NCBI GenBank assembly: GCA_964534315.1
Contig: CAZHOV010000032.1
Coordinates: 1-39,890, forward strand
DNA: 39,890 nt
Source of the DNA: CAZHOV01 sp964534315
GTDB lineage: Bacteria; Bacteroidota; Bacteroidia; Chitinophagales; Saprospiraceae
Reading direction: 5' to 3'
This document shows, piece by piece, positions 17,341-25,486 of this stretch; position 1 is the first letter of the stretch, and every line of letters begins with the position of its first letter. The notes below the pieces were generated by a model. It saw nothing but the letters and a program-made list of their open reading frames with translations. It did not search any database and was not told the DNA's origin. Made by a program: the position numbers and the translations under genes.

Positions 17341-17432
17341 TATTGGAGCCAACCCTTTTTTTCCTTATCTTTATTATAACTACCCGTTCAGCTGAAGTCC
17401 TTTACCGAATTAAAAATGAAAAAATATACCTA

Positions 17433-17711
17433 ATGTCCGTATTGCAAGAATTGAAATCAGACGTACGAAAAGCTTTAGAGGAGGGCATTAGCGATGCTAT
17501 TAAAATACTTAAAAAATACCTGCGGTGGTTTCCTCAACTTTTCCTGGAAAAACCTACCGATAAAAAAGCTTCATTGGAAAAAGCGGTGTGGAAATTAGTC
17601 GAACGAGACTCTATTGAACCGATCCGATATATTGAAAACTATCCTGAAGGGAAATTTTCAGATTTGGCGAGAAAAAAATTAAATGCCTCCAAAGCCTCTA
17701 GCAACCAATAA
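17433..17711 (+). CDS. Small hypothetical protein (92 aa)
   Basis: The start is taken as ATG 17433 (MSVLQELKSDVRKALEEG). The frame is open from a TTG at 17343, but the extra 30 residues look unlike the rest. The N-terminal half is an amphipathic helical segment (ISDAIKILKKYLRW). The C-terminal half reads RYIENYPEGKFSDLARKKL, which fits the short helical repeat Y-x-x-x-Y-P-x-G-x-[FY]-x-x-x-A-x-x-x-L found in TPR/Sel1-like and caspase-associated bacterial proteins. No enzyme motif is present. It follows the 15631 gene on the same strand and may be cotranscribed. Confidence 0.55.
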   Translation: MSVLQELKSDVRKALEEGISDAIKILKKYLRWFPQLFLEKPTDKKASLEKAVWKLVERDSIEPIRYIENYPEGKFSDLARKKLNASKASSNQ

Positions 17712-17848
17712 CATATACGTTACGAAATTAAATACCCTTTAATTTACTTTACATTTTACTATTACTTTCCCGACCTTTGCGTTTTATAATTAGTTGATTG
17801 AGTTATAACCTCCCTCTTTGAATTTATTTAAACCATAGAATAATTACA

Positions 17849-18268
17849 ATGCACAAGCTCAAAAAAGTATTTAACGAAAAGGGCGAACTAATGAGCCCGG
17901 CCTTGCCCGATGAGGTCAAAAATTTCTTAATCGATATCGATGGTACCATCTGCGATGATGTTCCTAACGAAGAACCCGAGCGTATGGGTACCGTTGATCC
18001 ATATCCCGATGCACTCGAAATGTGCAATAAGTGGTATGAACAAGGACATGTGATTACCTTTTTTACCTCCCGCACCGAAGCGCATCGGGAAATTACCGAA
18101 GAATGGCTTAACAAGCATGATTTTAAATACCATTACTTACTCATGTGCAAGCCACGCGGCGGAAATTACCATTGGATCGATAACCATATCGTCCGTGCTA
18201 CCCGTTTCGAAGGTAAATTCACCAAACTGGTGAAAGAGTATAAGATGATTGAAGTGTTTGAAAAGTAA
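17849..18268 (+). CDS. HAD-superfamily phosphatase-like protein
   Basis: This 139-aa protein has HAD motif I, DIDGT, at residues 29-33 (nucleophile Asp29, acid/base Asp31). The motif II Thr/Ser is in FFTSRTEAHRE (~72), and a conserved Lys follows in MCKPRGGNYHWID. There is no cap domain. Relatives in Bacteroidota are often labelled phosphoheptose isomerase, which does not fit the HAD motif; a small phosphatase is more likely. The substrate is unknown. Confidence 0.85.
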   Translation: MHKLKKVFNEKGELMSPALPDEVKNFLIDIDGTICDDVPNEEPERMGTVDPYPDALEMCNKWYEQGHVITFFTSRTEAHREITEEWLNKHDFKYHYLLMCKPRGGNYHWIDNHIVRATRFEGKFTKLVKEYKMIEVFEK

Positions 18269-18274
18269 TCTGAA

Positions 18275-18413
18275 GTGAGCTGCGAACCGTGAACAGTAAG
18301 CAGACAAGAAGTTTTATTGGGTTGTTACTAAGAGAAATTGGTAGTTTTTTAAGAAGTATTTCTCAAGCTAGAATCAATTTCTTCACTGCTTACTGTTTAC
18401 CGTTTCTGCTCAC
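18275..18413. repeat. Long imperfect inverted repeat between HAD and pgeF
   Basis: GTGAGC...GTGAACAGTAAGCAG (18275-18303) is mirrored by CTGCTTACTGTTTACC...CTGCTCAC (18386-18413), about 28 nt per arm with few mismatches. The arms enclose ~82 bp that also partly pair. The right arm overlaps the last codons of pgeF, so the element forms the 3' end of both convergent genes. It may serve as a two-way terminator or be a degenerate intergenic repeat. Confidence 0.6.
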
Positions 18414-19168
18414 CTTATCATCCCTATCACCGCCAGCATCCGCCCCGTTAGCCCCCTCTCTTTTCGATGGGAGAAAAAATCGTGATTGTGCTTGTAAGTA
18501 CAAAATGGGGATTGGTCAATTTGGTTGGAAGGAATTCCTGCATTCTCCAGTTGATAGCGGTTGGCATTTTTTAAGTCGACAAAATATTTTCCCCGCTCTT
18601 TGTCCCAGAATTTATGCTGTTTTTGAAAATGCCTGGCTACATCTTCATCTACTTCAAACGAACCAAAATCGATGCAGGTACCTAAGTAAGCATAACAATT
18701 AGCCGGGTTTACTCCATAAGTATCTTCCATTTTCTGAACCGTTTTTGCACCGATCTCCTGAACCGTTCCTCTCCATCCGGCATGAACGGCACCGACGACC
18801 TCTTTATTCGGATCATAGATCAAAATAGAACCACAATCTGCTAGAGTGACCGTTAAAAACAGCTCTTTTTTATTGGTGATCAACGCATCATACCCCTCGT
18901 ATTGCCCGGGCTCCGTTACCGCCAAGATATGATCTTTGTGCACCTGAAAAGCTCCGGCAACCTGATCTAAAGGAATGCCTAAATTTCTAAAAAAGATGGT
19001 GCGATTTTCTATTACATATTCTTTCTTGTCATCGGTATATAGTCCTAAATTGAGGGATTCATAAGGATGAAGGCTTACGCCTTCATGACGCGTACTTTCA
19101 GCAGCAATTACATTGGGGAACGGACCAAACATCCCCGGTTTTCGAAAAGAGACTTTTACAATTTCCAT
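18410..19168 (-). CDS. pgeF: Peptidoglycan editing factor PgeF (multicopper polyphenol-oxidase/laccase-fold, YfiH family)
   Basis: This is a 252-aa cytoplasmic enzyme. In E. coli PgeF/YfiH hydrolyses UDP-MurNAc-L-Ser mis-made by MurC, keeping Ser out of peptidoglycan. Family signatures visible are the metal-site segment TLADCGSILIYDP, then VGAVHAGWRGTVQ, and SFEVDEDVARHF. Length is normal, and the start is ATG 19168. The last codons lie within an inverted repeat shared with the convergent HAD gene. Confidence 0.93.
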   Translation of the reverse strand: MEIVKVSFRKPGMFGPFPNVIAAESTRHEGVSLHPYESLNLGLYTDDKKEYVIENRTIFFRNLGIPLDQVAGAFQVHKDHILAVTEPGQYEGYDALITNKKELFLTVTLADCGSILIYDPNKEVVGAVHAGWRGTVQEIGAKTVQKMEDTYGVNPANCYAYLGTCIDFGSFEVDEDVARHFQKQHKFWDKERGKYFVDLKNANRYQLENAGIPSNQIDQSPFCTYKHNHDFFSHRKERGLTGRMLAVIGMIR

Positions 19169-19281
19169 AGATGGGTTTTGGTTCAGTTTAGCATTTTGGT
19201 TTTCAGTAAAAAGTTAACCATTAAGTTAAAGAAATTATGGTTGGCCACTCAAATCTAATTTATTATTTTTAAAATAAAGTC

Positions 19282-19935
19282 ATGCAAAAACCCTCCATCT
19301 CCGATTATATCATCAAAGAAACGCCAAAATGGATAGCTGTAAATAAACCTGCTGGCCTGATCGTGGAGCGCAGCCCTTTCGAGAGCATTACCGTAGAATC
19401 TTTATTGTGGAATTATTTAGGAAAGAAAGTAAAAAAACCCTATGTGGGTGTCATCCACCGGCTCGACCGGGTTACTTCGGGCGTGCTGCTTTTTGCTAAG
19501 AAAAAACAGACGCTAAAAGCTATCAACGCTCAGTTTCAACATCGAAAAATAAGGAAAGTATATCTTGCACTTCTGGAAAAGCGCCCCCCTCAAGACAGAG
19601 GTGACCTGAAGCATTACCTGGTAAAAGATCAGCAAAATAAAAAAGCAATCATCCATGATCACGAAGTGGCTAATAGCCAATCCTGTACGCTTCGATATCG
19701 GTTTTTGAAAAGTACGGATCAAGGTTTTTTAGTAGAAGTGTTGCCTTTTACGGGAAGGTTTCATCAGATCAGAGCGCAAATGGCGGCAATTGGATGCCCG
19801 ATAGTTGGAGATGAGAAATATGGGGCATCTACTTTTTTTGGGGGAAAAGCCATTGGACTTCATGCCTGGAAGCTGACGTTTTTTGATCCTCAGGATCAGC
19901 AACCTGTACTGCTTGAATCAAAAGCTGATTTTTAG
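19282..19935 (+). CDS. RluA-family RNA pseudouridine synthase
   Basis: This 217-aa protein converts a specific uridine in rRNA or tRNA to pseudouridine. The active-site motif GVIHRLDRVTSGVLLFAKK carries the catalytic Asp of HRLD. FTGRFHQIRAQMAAIGCPIVGDEKYG is the typical second conserved block. There is no S4 domain, so it is a short, RluA/TruC-like form; the target site is not known. A plausible promoter is TTG (19241-19243)-N20-TATTTTTA (19264-19271). Confidence 0.92.
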   Translation: MQKPSISDYIIKETPKWIAVNKPAGLIVERSPFESITVESLLWNYLGKKVKKPYVGVIHRLDRVTSGVLLFAKKKQTLKAINAQFQHRKIRKVYLALLEKRPPQDRGDLKHYLVKDQQNKKAIIHDHEVANSQSCTLRYRFLKSTDQGFLVEVLPFTGRFHQIRAQMAAIGCPIVGDEKYGASTFFGGKAIGLHAWKLTFFDPQDQQPVLLESKADF

Positions 19936-20003
19936 ACTTGATAAGCTATAGATAAGTTAGGTTGTACCATAAGTCTATGAGCCGCCATCAAAGAGGTTTT
20001 ATA

Positions 20004-20483
20004 TCAATTACTAATCTTTTCTGCAACCTGTTCTTCTAATAGTTGTAGAAACATTTTCTTAGATTCCAATTCAGAGCCAATCAAATCCTGGAGAGAGATT
20101 TGATCTAACATCTGATCGATACTCCGCTGCACAATGCGCCACAAAGAACGAATAGAACAATCTACCGAATTGATGCAAAAGCGATTGACACCGGCATGGC
20201 TTTCACAAAATTCTGCATCGTATAAAGCGCCACCTAATGACTTCAAAACTTCGTTAACGTTGATTTCATTTGCCGGGCGAGCCAGAATGTACCCGCCTTG
20301 TTTACCAGGTGTGCTTTCTAAAAAGCCCGCTTTACGCAAAGCCCGGGTGATCTTTGCCACATAAGATGTCGAAAGCCCTTCTAGTTCACTTAGCTGAGGT
20401 ATACTAAGACCTTGCTTGCTGTCAGCTCTTGCGATCTGAAGCAGTATCCTTAATCCATATTCATCTTGTGCAGAGATTTTCAT
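20004..20483 (-). CDS. Rrf2-family transcriptional regulator, probably Fe-S sensing
   Basis: This 159-aa protein has an N-terminal winged helix (residues ~1-80, MKISAQDEYGLRILLQIA) with the Rrf2 recognition segment LSTSYVAKITRALRKAGFLE. Three Cys are spaced C-x9-C-x5-C (AEFCESHAGVNRFC, INSVDC), in the place where IscR binds its 2Fe-2S cluster. As the last gene of the suf cluster (12 nt after sufT), it probably adjusts suf expression to Fe-S supply, as IscR does. The spacing differs from IscR (x5 and x5), so the cluster type is open. Confidence 0.9.
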   Translation of the reverse strand: MKISAQDEYGLRILLQIARADSKQGLSIPQLSELEGLSTSYVAKITRALRKAGFLESTPGKQGGYILARPANEINVNEVLKSLGGALYDAEFCESHAGVNRFCINSVDCSIRSLWRIVQRSIDQMLDQISLQDLIGSELESKKMFLQLLEEQVAEKISN

Positions 20484-20495
20484 ATCAATTACAAT

Positions 20496-20807
20496 TTAAA
20501 ACATATCCAATTCAAGCTTTGCCTCCTCGCTCATCATTTCCTTATTCCATGGCGGATCAAATACAACCCGTAGATCCACATCTTTCACCCCTTCTACCAT
20601 CGCAATTTTTTGCTGTACCTCCATAGGCAACGATTCCGCTACTGGACAGGCCGGCGATGTTAAGGTCATGCGCACCGTCACGACACCTTGATCATCTACT
20701 TCCAGCTTATAGATCAGCCCTAAATCGTAAATATTCACCGGAATTTCCGGATCGTAAACCGATTTTACCGCTTCTAATGCCTGTTCTTCTAATTGTTGCT
20801 TATCCAT
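20496..20807 (-). CDS. sufT: SufT-like MIP18/DUF59 Fe-S maturation factor
   Basis: This 103-aa protein of the MIP18 family has the hallmarks DPEIPVNIYDLGLIYKLEV and LTSPACPVAESLPMEVQ with the conserved reactive Cys, and a C-terminal WNKEMMSEEAKLEL. Family members help insert or deliver Fe-S clusters. It lies 2 nt from sufE and 12 nt from the Rrf2 gene, in one transcription unit. Confidence 0.92.
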   Translation of the reverse strand: MDKQQLEEQALEAVKSVYDPEIPVNIYDLGLIYKLEVDDQGVVTVRMTLTSPACPVAESLPMEVQQKIAMVEGVKDVDLRVVFDPPWNKEMMSEEAKLELDMF

Positions 20808-20809
20808 AG

Positions 20810-21238
20810 TTAACTATCGCTCTTTTTTACTTGAAATGCTAATCCATATAATTTCATCTGCTTGATCATATTCACCAATCCATTCGAACGAGTGGGCGAC
20901 AAATGTTCTTTCAAACCGATCTTGTCGATAAAGTAGAGATCACTTTTCGCAATTTCTTCAGGACGATGATTCGAGAGCACCCGGATCAATAAAGCAATAA
21001 TCCCTTTTGTAATAATGGCATCGCTATCTGCGGTAAATTTCACATGATCATTATCCATATCCGCATGCAACCATACTTGACTCTGACACCCCTTGATGAT
21101 ATGATCTTCTGTCTTAAACTGCTCATCAATCATGGGCAAATCTTTCCCTAGATCAATGATATACTCGTACTTCCCCATCCAGTCATCAAAGATGGAAAAC
21201 TCGTCTATAATCTCGTCTTGTATGTTGTTAATACTCAT
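20810..21238 (-). CDS. sufE: SufE-like cysteine desulfuration protein
   Basis: This 142-aa protein accepts persulfide sulfur from SufS and passes it to the SufBCD scaffold. The sulfur-acceptor Cys lies in IIKGCQSQVWLHAD, and the C-terminal block SPTRSNGLVNMIKQMK is typical. Start is ATG 21238. It belongs to the suf cluster, but 791 bp of repeat DNA separates it from sufS, so it may need its own promoter. Confidence 0.94.
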   Translation of the reverse strand: MSINNIQDEIIDEFSIFDDWMGKYEYIIDLGKDLPMIDEQFKTEDHIIKGCQSQVWLHADMDNDHVKFTADSDAIITKGIIALLIRVLSNHRPEEIAKSDLYFIDKIGLKEHLSPTRSNGLVNMIKQMKLYGLAFQVKKSDS

Positions 21239-21332
21239 AAATCTTTAAAGTTTCTCGCAAAGATCACAGAAAGCTTATATGCTGAAGTATTGAGAAAATT
21301 ATAAAATATGAAAATTTAGTTTAAAGTTTAAG

Positions 21333-21742
21333 CATTACCCTAATCCTTCATTTACACTTTCCTATTTTCCACTTCCTATTTTCCACTTCCTATTTTCCTC
21401 TTTCCTAATTTTCCACTTCCTATTTTCCTCTTTCCTAATTTCCCTCTTTCCTATTTTCCCTCTTTCCTATTTCTCTCTTTCCTATTTTCCTCTTTCCTAT
21501 TTTTCCTCTTTCCTAATTTCCCTCTTTCCTATTTTCCCTCTTTCCTATTTTCCTCTTTCCTATTTTTCCTCTTTCCTAATTTCCCTCTTTCCTAATTTCC
21601 TCTTTCTTAATTTCCTCTTTCTTAATTTCCTCTTTCCTCTTTTCCCTCTTTCCTATTTTCCCTCTTTCCTATTTTCCCTCTTTCCTCTTTTCCCTCTTTC
21701 CTATTTTCCTCTTTCCTATTTTCCTAACTACTAACTACTAAT
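21333..21742. repeat. 410-nt G-free pyrimidine-rich tract of degenerate CTTTCCTATTTTCC repeats
   Basis: The + strand has no G from 21333 to 21742. From about 21356 to 21726 it is a degenerate tandem array of 12-16 nt units such as CTTTCCTATTTTCC, with local variants CTAATTTCC and CACTTCC. Transcripts of the suf genes would read it as purine-rich GGAAAATAGGAAAG repeats. Antisense transcripts would be C-rich and G-free, the composition preferred by Rho. No open reading frame with coding character exists in it. Confidence 0.95.
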
Positions 21743-22015
21743 GCGAATCACGGGCTAAAATTAGTTTCAGCATATAGCTGCAGTGCAGCGAAATATCGTA
21801 GCCAGTGGCGTAAGCCTCTGGTTTATTCATGCTTAATCATTAAAGCCCCATAGGGGCGAAAGAAAAAATACGTTGACTATTCTCTTTCGCTGCGCTGCAG
21901 CTTCTTGTTCTATCTACTATTTCTTCCTGTAGCTTACGCTACAGGCTATGATTTTTCGCCGCAAAAGCGGCTTTCTCTTAGTCCCCTATCAATGTTTAGC
22001 CCGTGATTCGCATTA
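21739..22015. mobile_element. 277-bp MITE/REPIN-like element with 21-bp perfect terminal inverted repeats
   Basis: Perfect 21-bp inverted repeats start TAATGCGAATCACGGG (21739-21759) and end at 22015 (21995-22015). Within are nested palindromes: a 17-bp pair with one mismatch (21777-21793 and 21885-21901), CCA-GGC/GCC-TGG (21802-21821), GCCCC-ATA-GGGGC (21845-21857), CCTGTAGC-TTAC-GCTACAGG (21926-21945) and GCCGC-AAAA-GCGGC (21958-21971). There is no coding capacity. The flanks are simple repeats containing CTAACT on both sides, so a target duplication cannot be proven. It looks like a non-autonomous element or a cluster of REP sequences placed within the suf locus. Confidence 0.75.
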
Positions 22016-22029
22016 CTAACTGTTAACTG

Positions 22030-23276
22030 TTATCCTAGCATTGATGCTGCTTTCTTGACCCCCTCAACTAACCGATCAATATCTTCTTTATTATTATACA
22101 CGCCAAAAGAGGCTCTGATGGTGCCGGGGATTTTATACCAATTCATTAATGGTTCGGTACAATGATGTCCCGTTCGGACAGCTATGCCCATATGGTCGAG
22201 AATGGTTCCCACATCATAGGGGTGCGCACCTTCAAGAAGGAAGGAGATAACGCTTGCTTTATTAGCAGCCTGGCCATAGAATTTAATACCGGGAATTTCG
22301 GCTAACTTTTCGGTTCCATAAGCTAGAAGCTCCGCCTCGTGTTTGCTAATCTTATCCTGACCAATTCCTTCGACGAACCTTACCGCCTCTCCCATAGCAA
22401 TCGAACCNNNNNNNNNNGCTTACCCGCCTCAAACTTAAAAGGCAACTCGTTATAGGTCGTTTTTTCAAAGGTGACGGTCTGTATCATCTCGCCACCTCCA
22501 TGATACGGAGGCATTGCGTTAAGCCATTTTTCCTTTCCATAAAAGGCACCTATACCGGTTGGCCCGTACATCTTATGAGCGGAAAAAACATAAAAGTCAA
22601 CATCCAGATCCTGCACATCTACCTTCATATGAGGTGTCGCCTGAGCGCCATCGACTAAAACAGGAATACCTTTTTCATGAGCAGCAGCCGTCATTTCTTT
22701 GACCGGGTTAATGGTACCTAATGTATTAGATACATGCACCACCGCTACCAGTTTAGTACGGTCATTCAACATCTTTTCGTATTCCTCAAAGATGATCTCG
22801 CCTTCTTCGGTAATCGGGATCACCCGCACTTTGGCACCTCTTTCCTCGGCAACCATCTGCCAGGGGACAATATTGGAATGATGCTCCATCGTAGAGATCA
22901 AAATCTCATCACCTTCTTTGATATACTTTCGGCCATAAGAAGAGGCTACCAGATTAATGGCTTCGGTTGCTCCTCTGACAAAGATCACTTCCTTTTCAGA
23001 ACCGGCATTGATAAACTGTTGCACCAACTCTCGTGAATGCTCAAATTGCGTAGTTGCTTCCTGGCTTAATTCATAGACCCCTCTGTGCACGTTAGCATGC
23101 GTGTGTTTATAGTAACGATCTATGGCATCAATGACCGACTGCGGTTTCTGACTGGAAGCCGCACTATCCAAAAACACGATCGGTTTTCCCCGCATCGTAT
23201 CTTTGAGCAACGGAAACCGATCGCGTATTTGGCTTATGGTTGTTGGGGCTCCATTTTTAGCCAGTGTATTTTGCAT
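22030..23276 (-). CDS. sufS: SufS cysteine desulfurase (interrupted by an assembly gap)
   Basis: A PLP enzyme that removes sulfur from cysteine to give alanine and an enzyme persulfide. Start is ATG 23276, 3 nt from sufD. The N-terminal part contains EHHSNIVPWQM and the PLP-lysine motif VFSAHKMYGPTGIGA. The reading frame then hits ten Ns (22408-22417) at FEAGK and resumes in another frame at GSIAMGEAVRFVEG through the active-site Cys in TGHHCTEPLMNW to the stop at 22030. Between FEAG and GSIAMG the family has about five residues, and 14 positions including the Ns are present, so the true gene is almost certainly intact and off by one base through the nominal gap length. Confidence 0.93.
22408..22417. 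other. Assembly gap (10 N)
   Basis: Ten undetermined bases inside sufS. The frames on the two sides disagree, so the gap length is nominal. Confidence 1.
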
Positions 23277-23279
23277 AAG

Positions 23280-24617
23280 TTATTTCATTTTTTCTTCCAC
23301 CAAGCCTTCTACGTACTTTTTAATGGATTCTACTCCAAAAAATTCCAGCACTTCTCCCAGAAAGGCTTGTTGTAATAAGGACCGAGCTTTTTCTTTACTC
23401 AATCCGCGAGTTTGTAAATAATAAATCGAACTTTCGTCCAACTGCCCGATGGTTGCGCCGTGACTACACTTGACATCATCCGCAAAGATTTCCAGTTGTG
23501 GCTTAGAATCCATCTGGGCATTTTTTGACAAGACCAAACTGCTATTCTGCTGAAACGCATTGGTCTTTTGAGCATCCTGACGCACCATTACCTTACCGTT
23601 AAATACGCCTCTGGCCCGGTCCGTCAAAATTCCCTTGTAGAATTCGTTGCTATTGCAATGTGGGTGAGCATGATCGATGTAAGATTGATTATCGATATGC
23701 TGTTTGGCATTTGCAAAGTAAATACCGTAATAATTAGTAGACGTACCTTCATCCTGTAGATGCGCGCTCAAATTGTTTCGTACAATATCTCCCCCCAAAT
23801 CGGCCGCATTATTGGTGTACGTGCTATCTCTATCCTGGTAAACTTCAGTGTTAGATATGAAAAAGTCTTCCTTACGTTGATTCTGAATCCGGTAATGCTT
23901 AATGGTAGCATTTGGATAACAATGCCCTTGGGTTACTGCATTTGTCAAATTGACTTCCCCTGCTCCATCCAAAAATTCATACTGCTCGATCACCGTCATT
24001 TCACTGCTCTGTTCTCCCATCATCCAAATTTGCGGATTTAGCAACATTGGTTTTTCTGTAGGAGCAATCAAGTGAAGGATGTGAACAGGACACTCGATAG
24101 CCTTGTTTCGGTGGGCATAAATAACCACACCGCCAGTTCCGAAAGCCGTATTCAACACAACAAACGGGTTGGTCGTTTCTTTTGAGAAATGCTCCAGCCG
24201 CTCCGTCAAAAATGGTTTAACCTTTTCATGCTGCAGTGCAGCAGGGACACTTAGAATTTCTAACCCGTCAGGTAAATTTAATTCCGAGAGCTCCGTTTGT
24301 GGTTCGCCGTTTACAAAGACCAATTGGATGGCATCCAATTCTTCATATTGCCATTTGCTCCATACTTCTTTATCCACTTCGGTAGCTTTACCAATTTGGT
24401 AAGCGGGCTTAAGAGCGGGAGCAAAACTGGTATATTTATAATCTTCATCCCTGCGGGTAGGAAAAGACAAGCCTGCTAATCGGTCCATCGCTTGCTGACG
24501 ATAGGAGAAAAGCGCAGGGTCTTTATGTCCGTTAAGAGAGGTCGAAAATACATCGAATAATTTTTTAAACCGTTCTTTAACTTCTGAAAAACGATCTTCT
24601 TGAACTATGGTAGACAT
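23280..24617 (-). CDS. sufD: SufD, Fe-S cluster scaffold subunit
   Basis: This 445-aa protein, with SufB and SufC, makes the SufBC2D scaffold on which Fe-S clusters are built. The C-terminal beta-helix core is recognisable (NNAADLGGDIVRNNLSAHLQ; KGILTDRARGVFNGKVMVRQ; DVKCSHGATIGQLDESSIYY), including the conserved His of KCSHGATIG. The N-terminus is variable, as usual. Spacing is 11 nt to sufC and 3 nt to sufS. Confidence 0.95.
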   Translation of the reverse strand: MSTIVQEDRFSEVKERFKKLFDVFSTSLNGHKDPALFSYRQQAMDRLAGLSFPTRRDEDYKYTSFAPALKPAYQIGKATEVDKEVWSKWQYEELDAIQLVFVNGEPQTELSELNLPDGLEILSVPAALQHEKVKPFLTERLEHFSKETTNPFVVLNTAFGTGGVVIYAHRNKAIECPVHILHLIAPTEKPMLLNPQIWMMGEQSSEMTVIEQYEFLDGAGEVNLTNAVTQGHCYPNATIKHYRIQNQRKEDFFISNTEVYQDRDSTYTNNAADLGGDIVRNNLSAHLQDEGTSTNYYGIYFANAKQHIDNQSYIDHAHPHCNSNEFYKGILTDRARGVFNGKVMVRQDAQKTNAFQQNSSLVLSKNAQMDSKPQLEIFADDVKCSHGATIGQLDESSIYYLQTRGLSKEKARSLLQQAFLGEVLEFFGVESIKKYVEGLVEEKMK

Positions 24618-24628
24618 AAACTAAATTT

Positions 24629-25393
24629 TTAAACTGCTCCAATAGAATTCACTTCTTCCTTAATCCAATCGTATCCTTCATCCTCCAGTTTAAGAGCAAG
24701 ACTCTTATCTCCAGACTTCACGATCCTTCCATCGTAAATCACATGGACGAAATCAGGAACAATGTAGTTAAGTAGGCGCTGATAGTGCGTCACTACAACA
24801 AAAGCGCGATCTTCACTCCGAAGCTGATTTACTGCATTGGAAACTACTTTCAAAGCATCGATATCGAGCCCGGAATCTGTTTCGTCAAGAATGGCTAAAG
24901 TAGGTTCAAGGACGGCCATTTGGAGCATCTCGTTCCGCTTCTTTTCCCCACCGGAGAAACCGTCGTTCAGCGAGCGGCTCAACAGCTTTTGGTCCATATC
25001 GACCAGCTTCACCTTCTCTTTCATCAACTTTAGCATGGAGACAGCATCCAACTCTTCCAAGCCTCGCTCTTTACGAATAGAATTGAGCGTACTCTTTAGA
25101 AAGTTGGCATTCGTTACCCCCGGAATCTCTACCGGATACTGAAAAGCCAGAAAGATACCAGCTACTGCCCGCTCATCTACTTCCATCTCTGTGATATCTT
25201 CACCTTTATAAGTGATGGAGCCTTTAGTTATTTCGTAATCTTCACGGCCTGCAATTACATGAGCCAAGGTACTTTTTCCTGAACCGTTCGGCCCCATAAT
25301 GGCATGCACTTCCCGGGGCTTTACTTCAAGGTTTATTCCTCTCAGAATAGCCTTGTCATCTACCGAAACATGTAAATCTTTTATGGTTAACAT
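24629..25393 (-). CDS. sufC: SufC, Fe-S assembly ATPase
   Basis: The start is ATG 25393 (MLTIKDLHVSVDDKAIL; 254 aa, normal length). The frame stays open to 25477, but those 28 extra codons cross a dispersed repeat. ABC-type ATPase motifs are: Walker A GPNGSGKST, Q-loop LAFQYPVEIPG, signature FSGGEKKR, Walker B LAILDETDSGLD (SufC-type D-E-T-D-S-G), and the switch His in VVTHYQRLL. It powers conformational change in SufBC2D. Confidence 0.96.
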   Translation of the reverse strand: MLTIKDLHVSVDDKAILRGINLEVKPREVHAIMGPNGSGKSTLAHVIAGREDYEITKGSITYKGEDITEMEVDERAVAGIFLAFQYPVEIPGVTNANFLKSTLNSIRKERGLEELDAVSMLKLMKEKVKLVDMDQKLLSRSLNDGFSGGEKKRNEMLQMAVLEPTLAILDETDSGLDIDALKVVSNAVNQLRSEDRAFVVVTHYQRLLNYIVPDFVHVIYDGRIVKSGDKSLALKLEDEGYDWIKEEVNSIGAV

Positions 25394-25437
25394 AGATATT
25401 AGGTTATTTATAAATGGTTGAAAGGTATATTTTGGTC

Positions 25438-25475
25438 GAGGGTGTCTCAAAACACAAAACGAATTTCGAGACACC
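25438..25475. repeat. GAGGGTGTCTCAAAACAC dispersed repeat with hairpin in the sufB-sufC spacer
   Basis: GAGGGTGTCTCAAAACAC (25438-25455) is identical to 36783-36800 and related to 1181-1192. Here it forms a hairpin, with GGTGTCTC (25441-25448) and GAGACACC (25468-25475) at its ends. It lies in the 93-nt gap between sufB and sufC, which is larger than the spacing in the sufC-sufD-sufS part of the operon. Confidence 0.75.
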
Positions 25476-25486
25476 AATCTATTTAA

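Noticed and set aside
18289..18702. 137-aa plus-strand ORF
   Set aside because: It covers the intergenic inverted repeat and the antisense of pgeF, and has no coding signature.
21356..21726. CRISPR array
   Set aside because: The units are short degenerate pyrimidine repeats without distinct spacers, and no cas gene is present.
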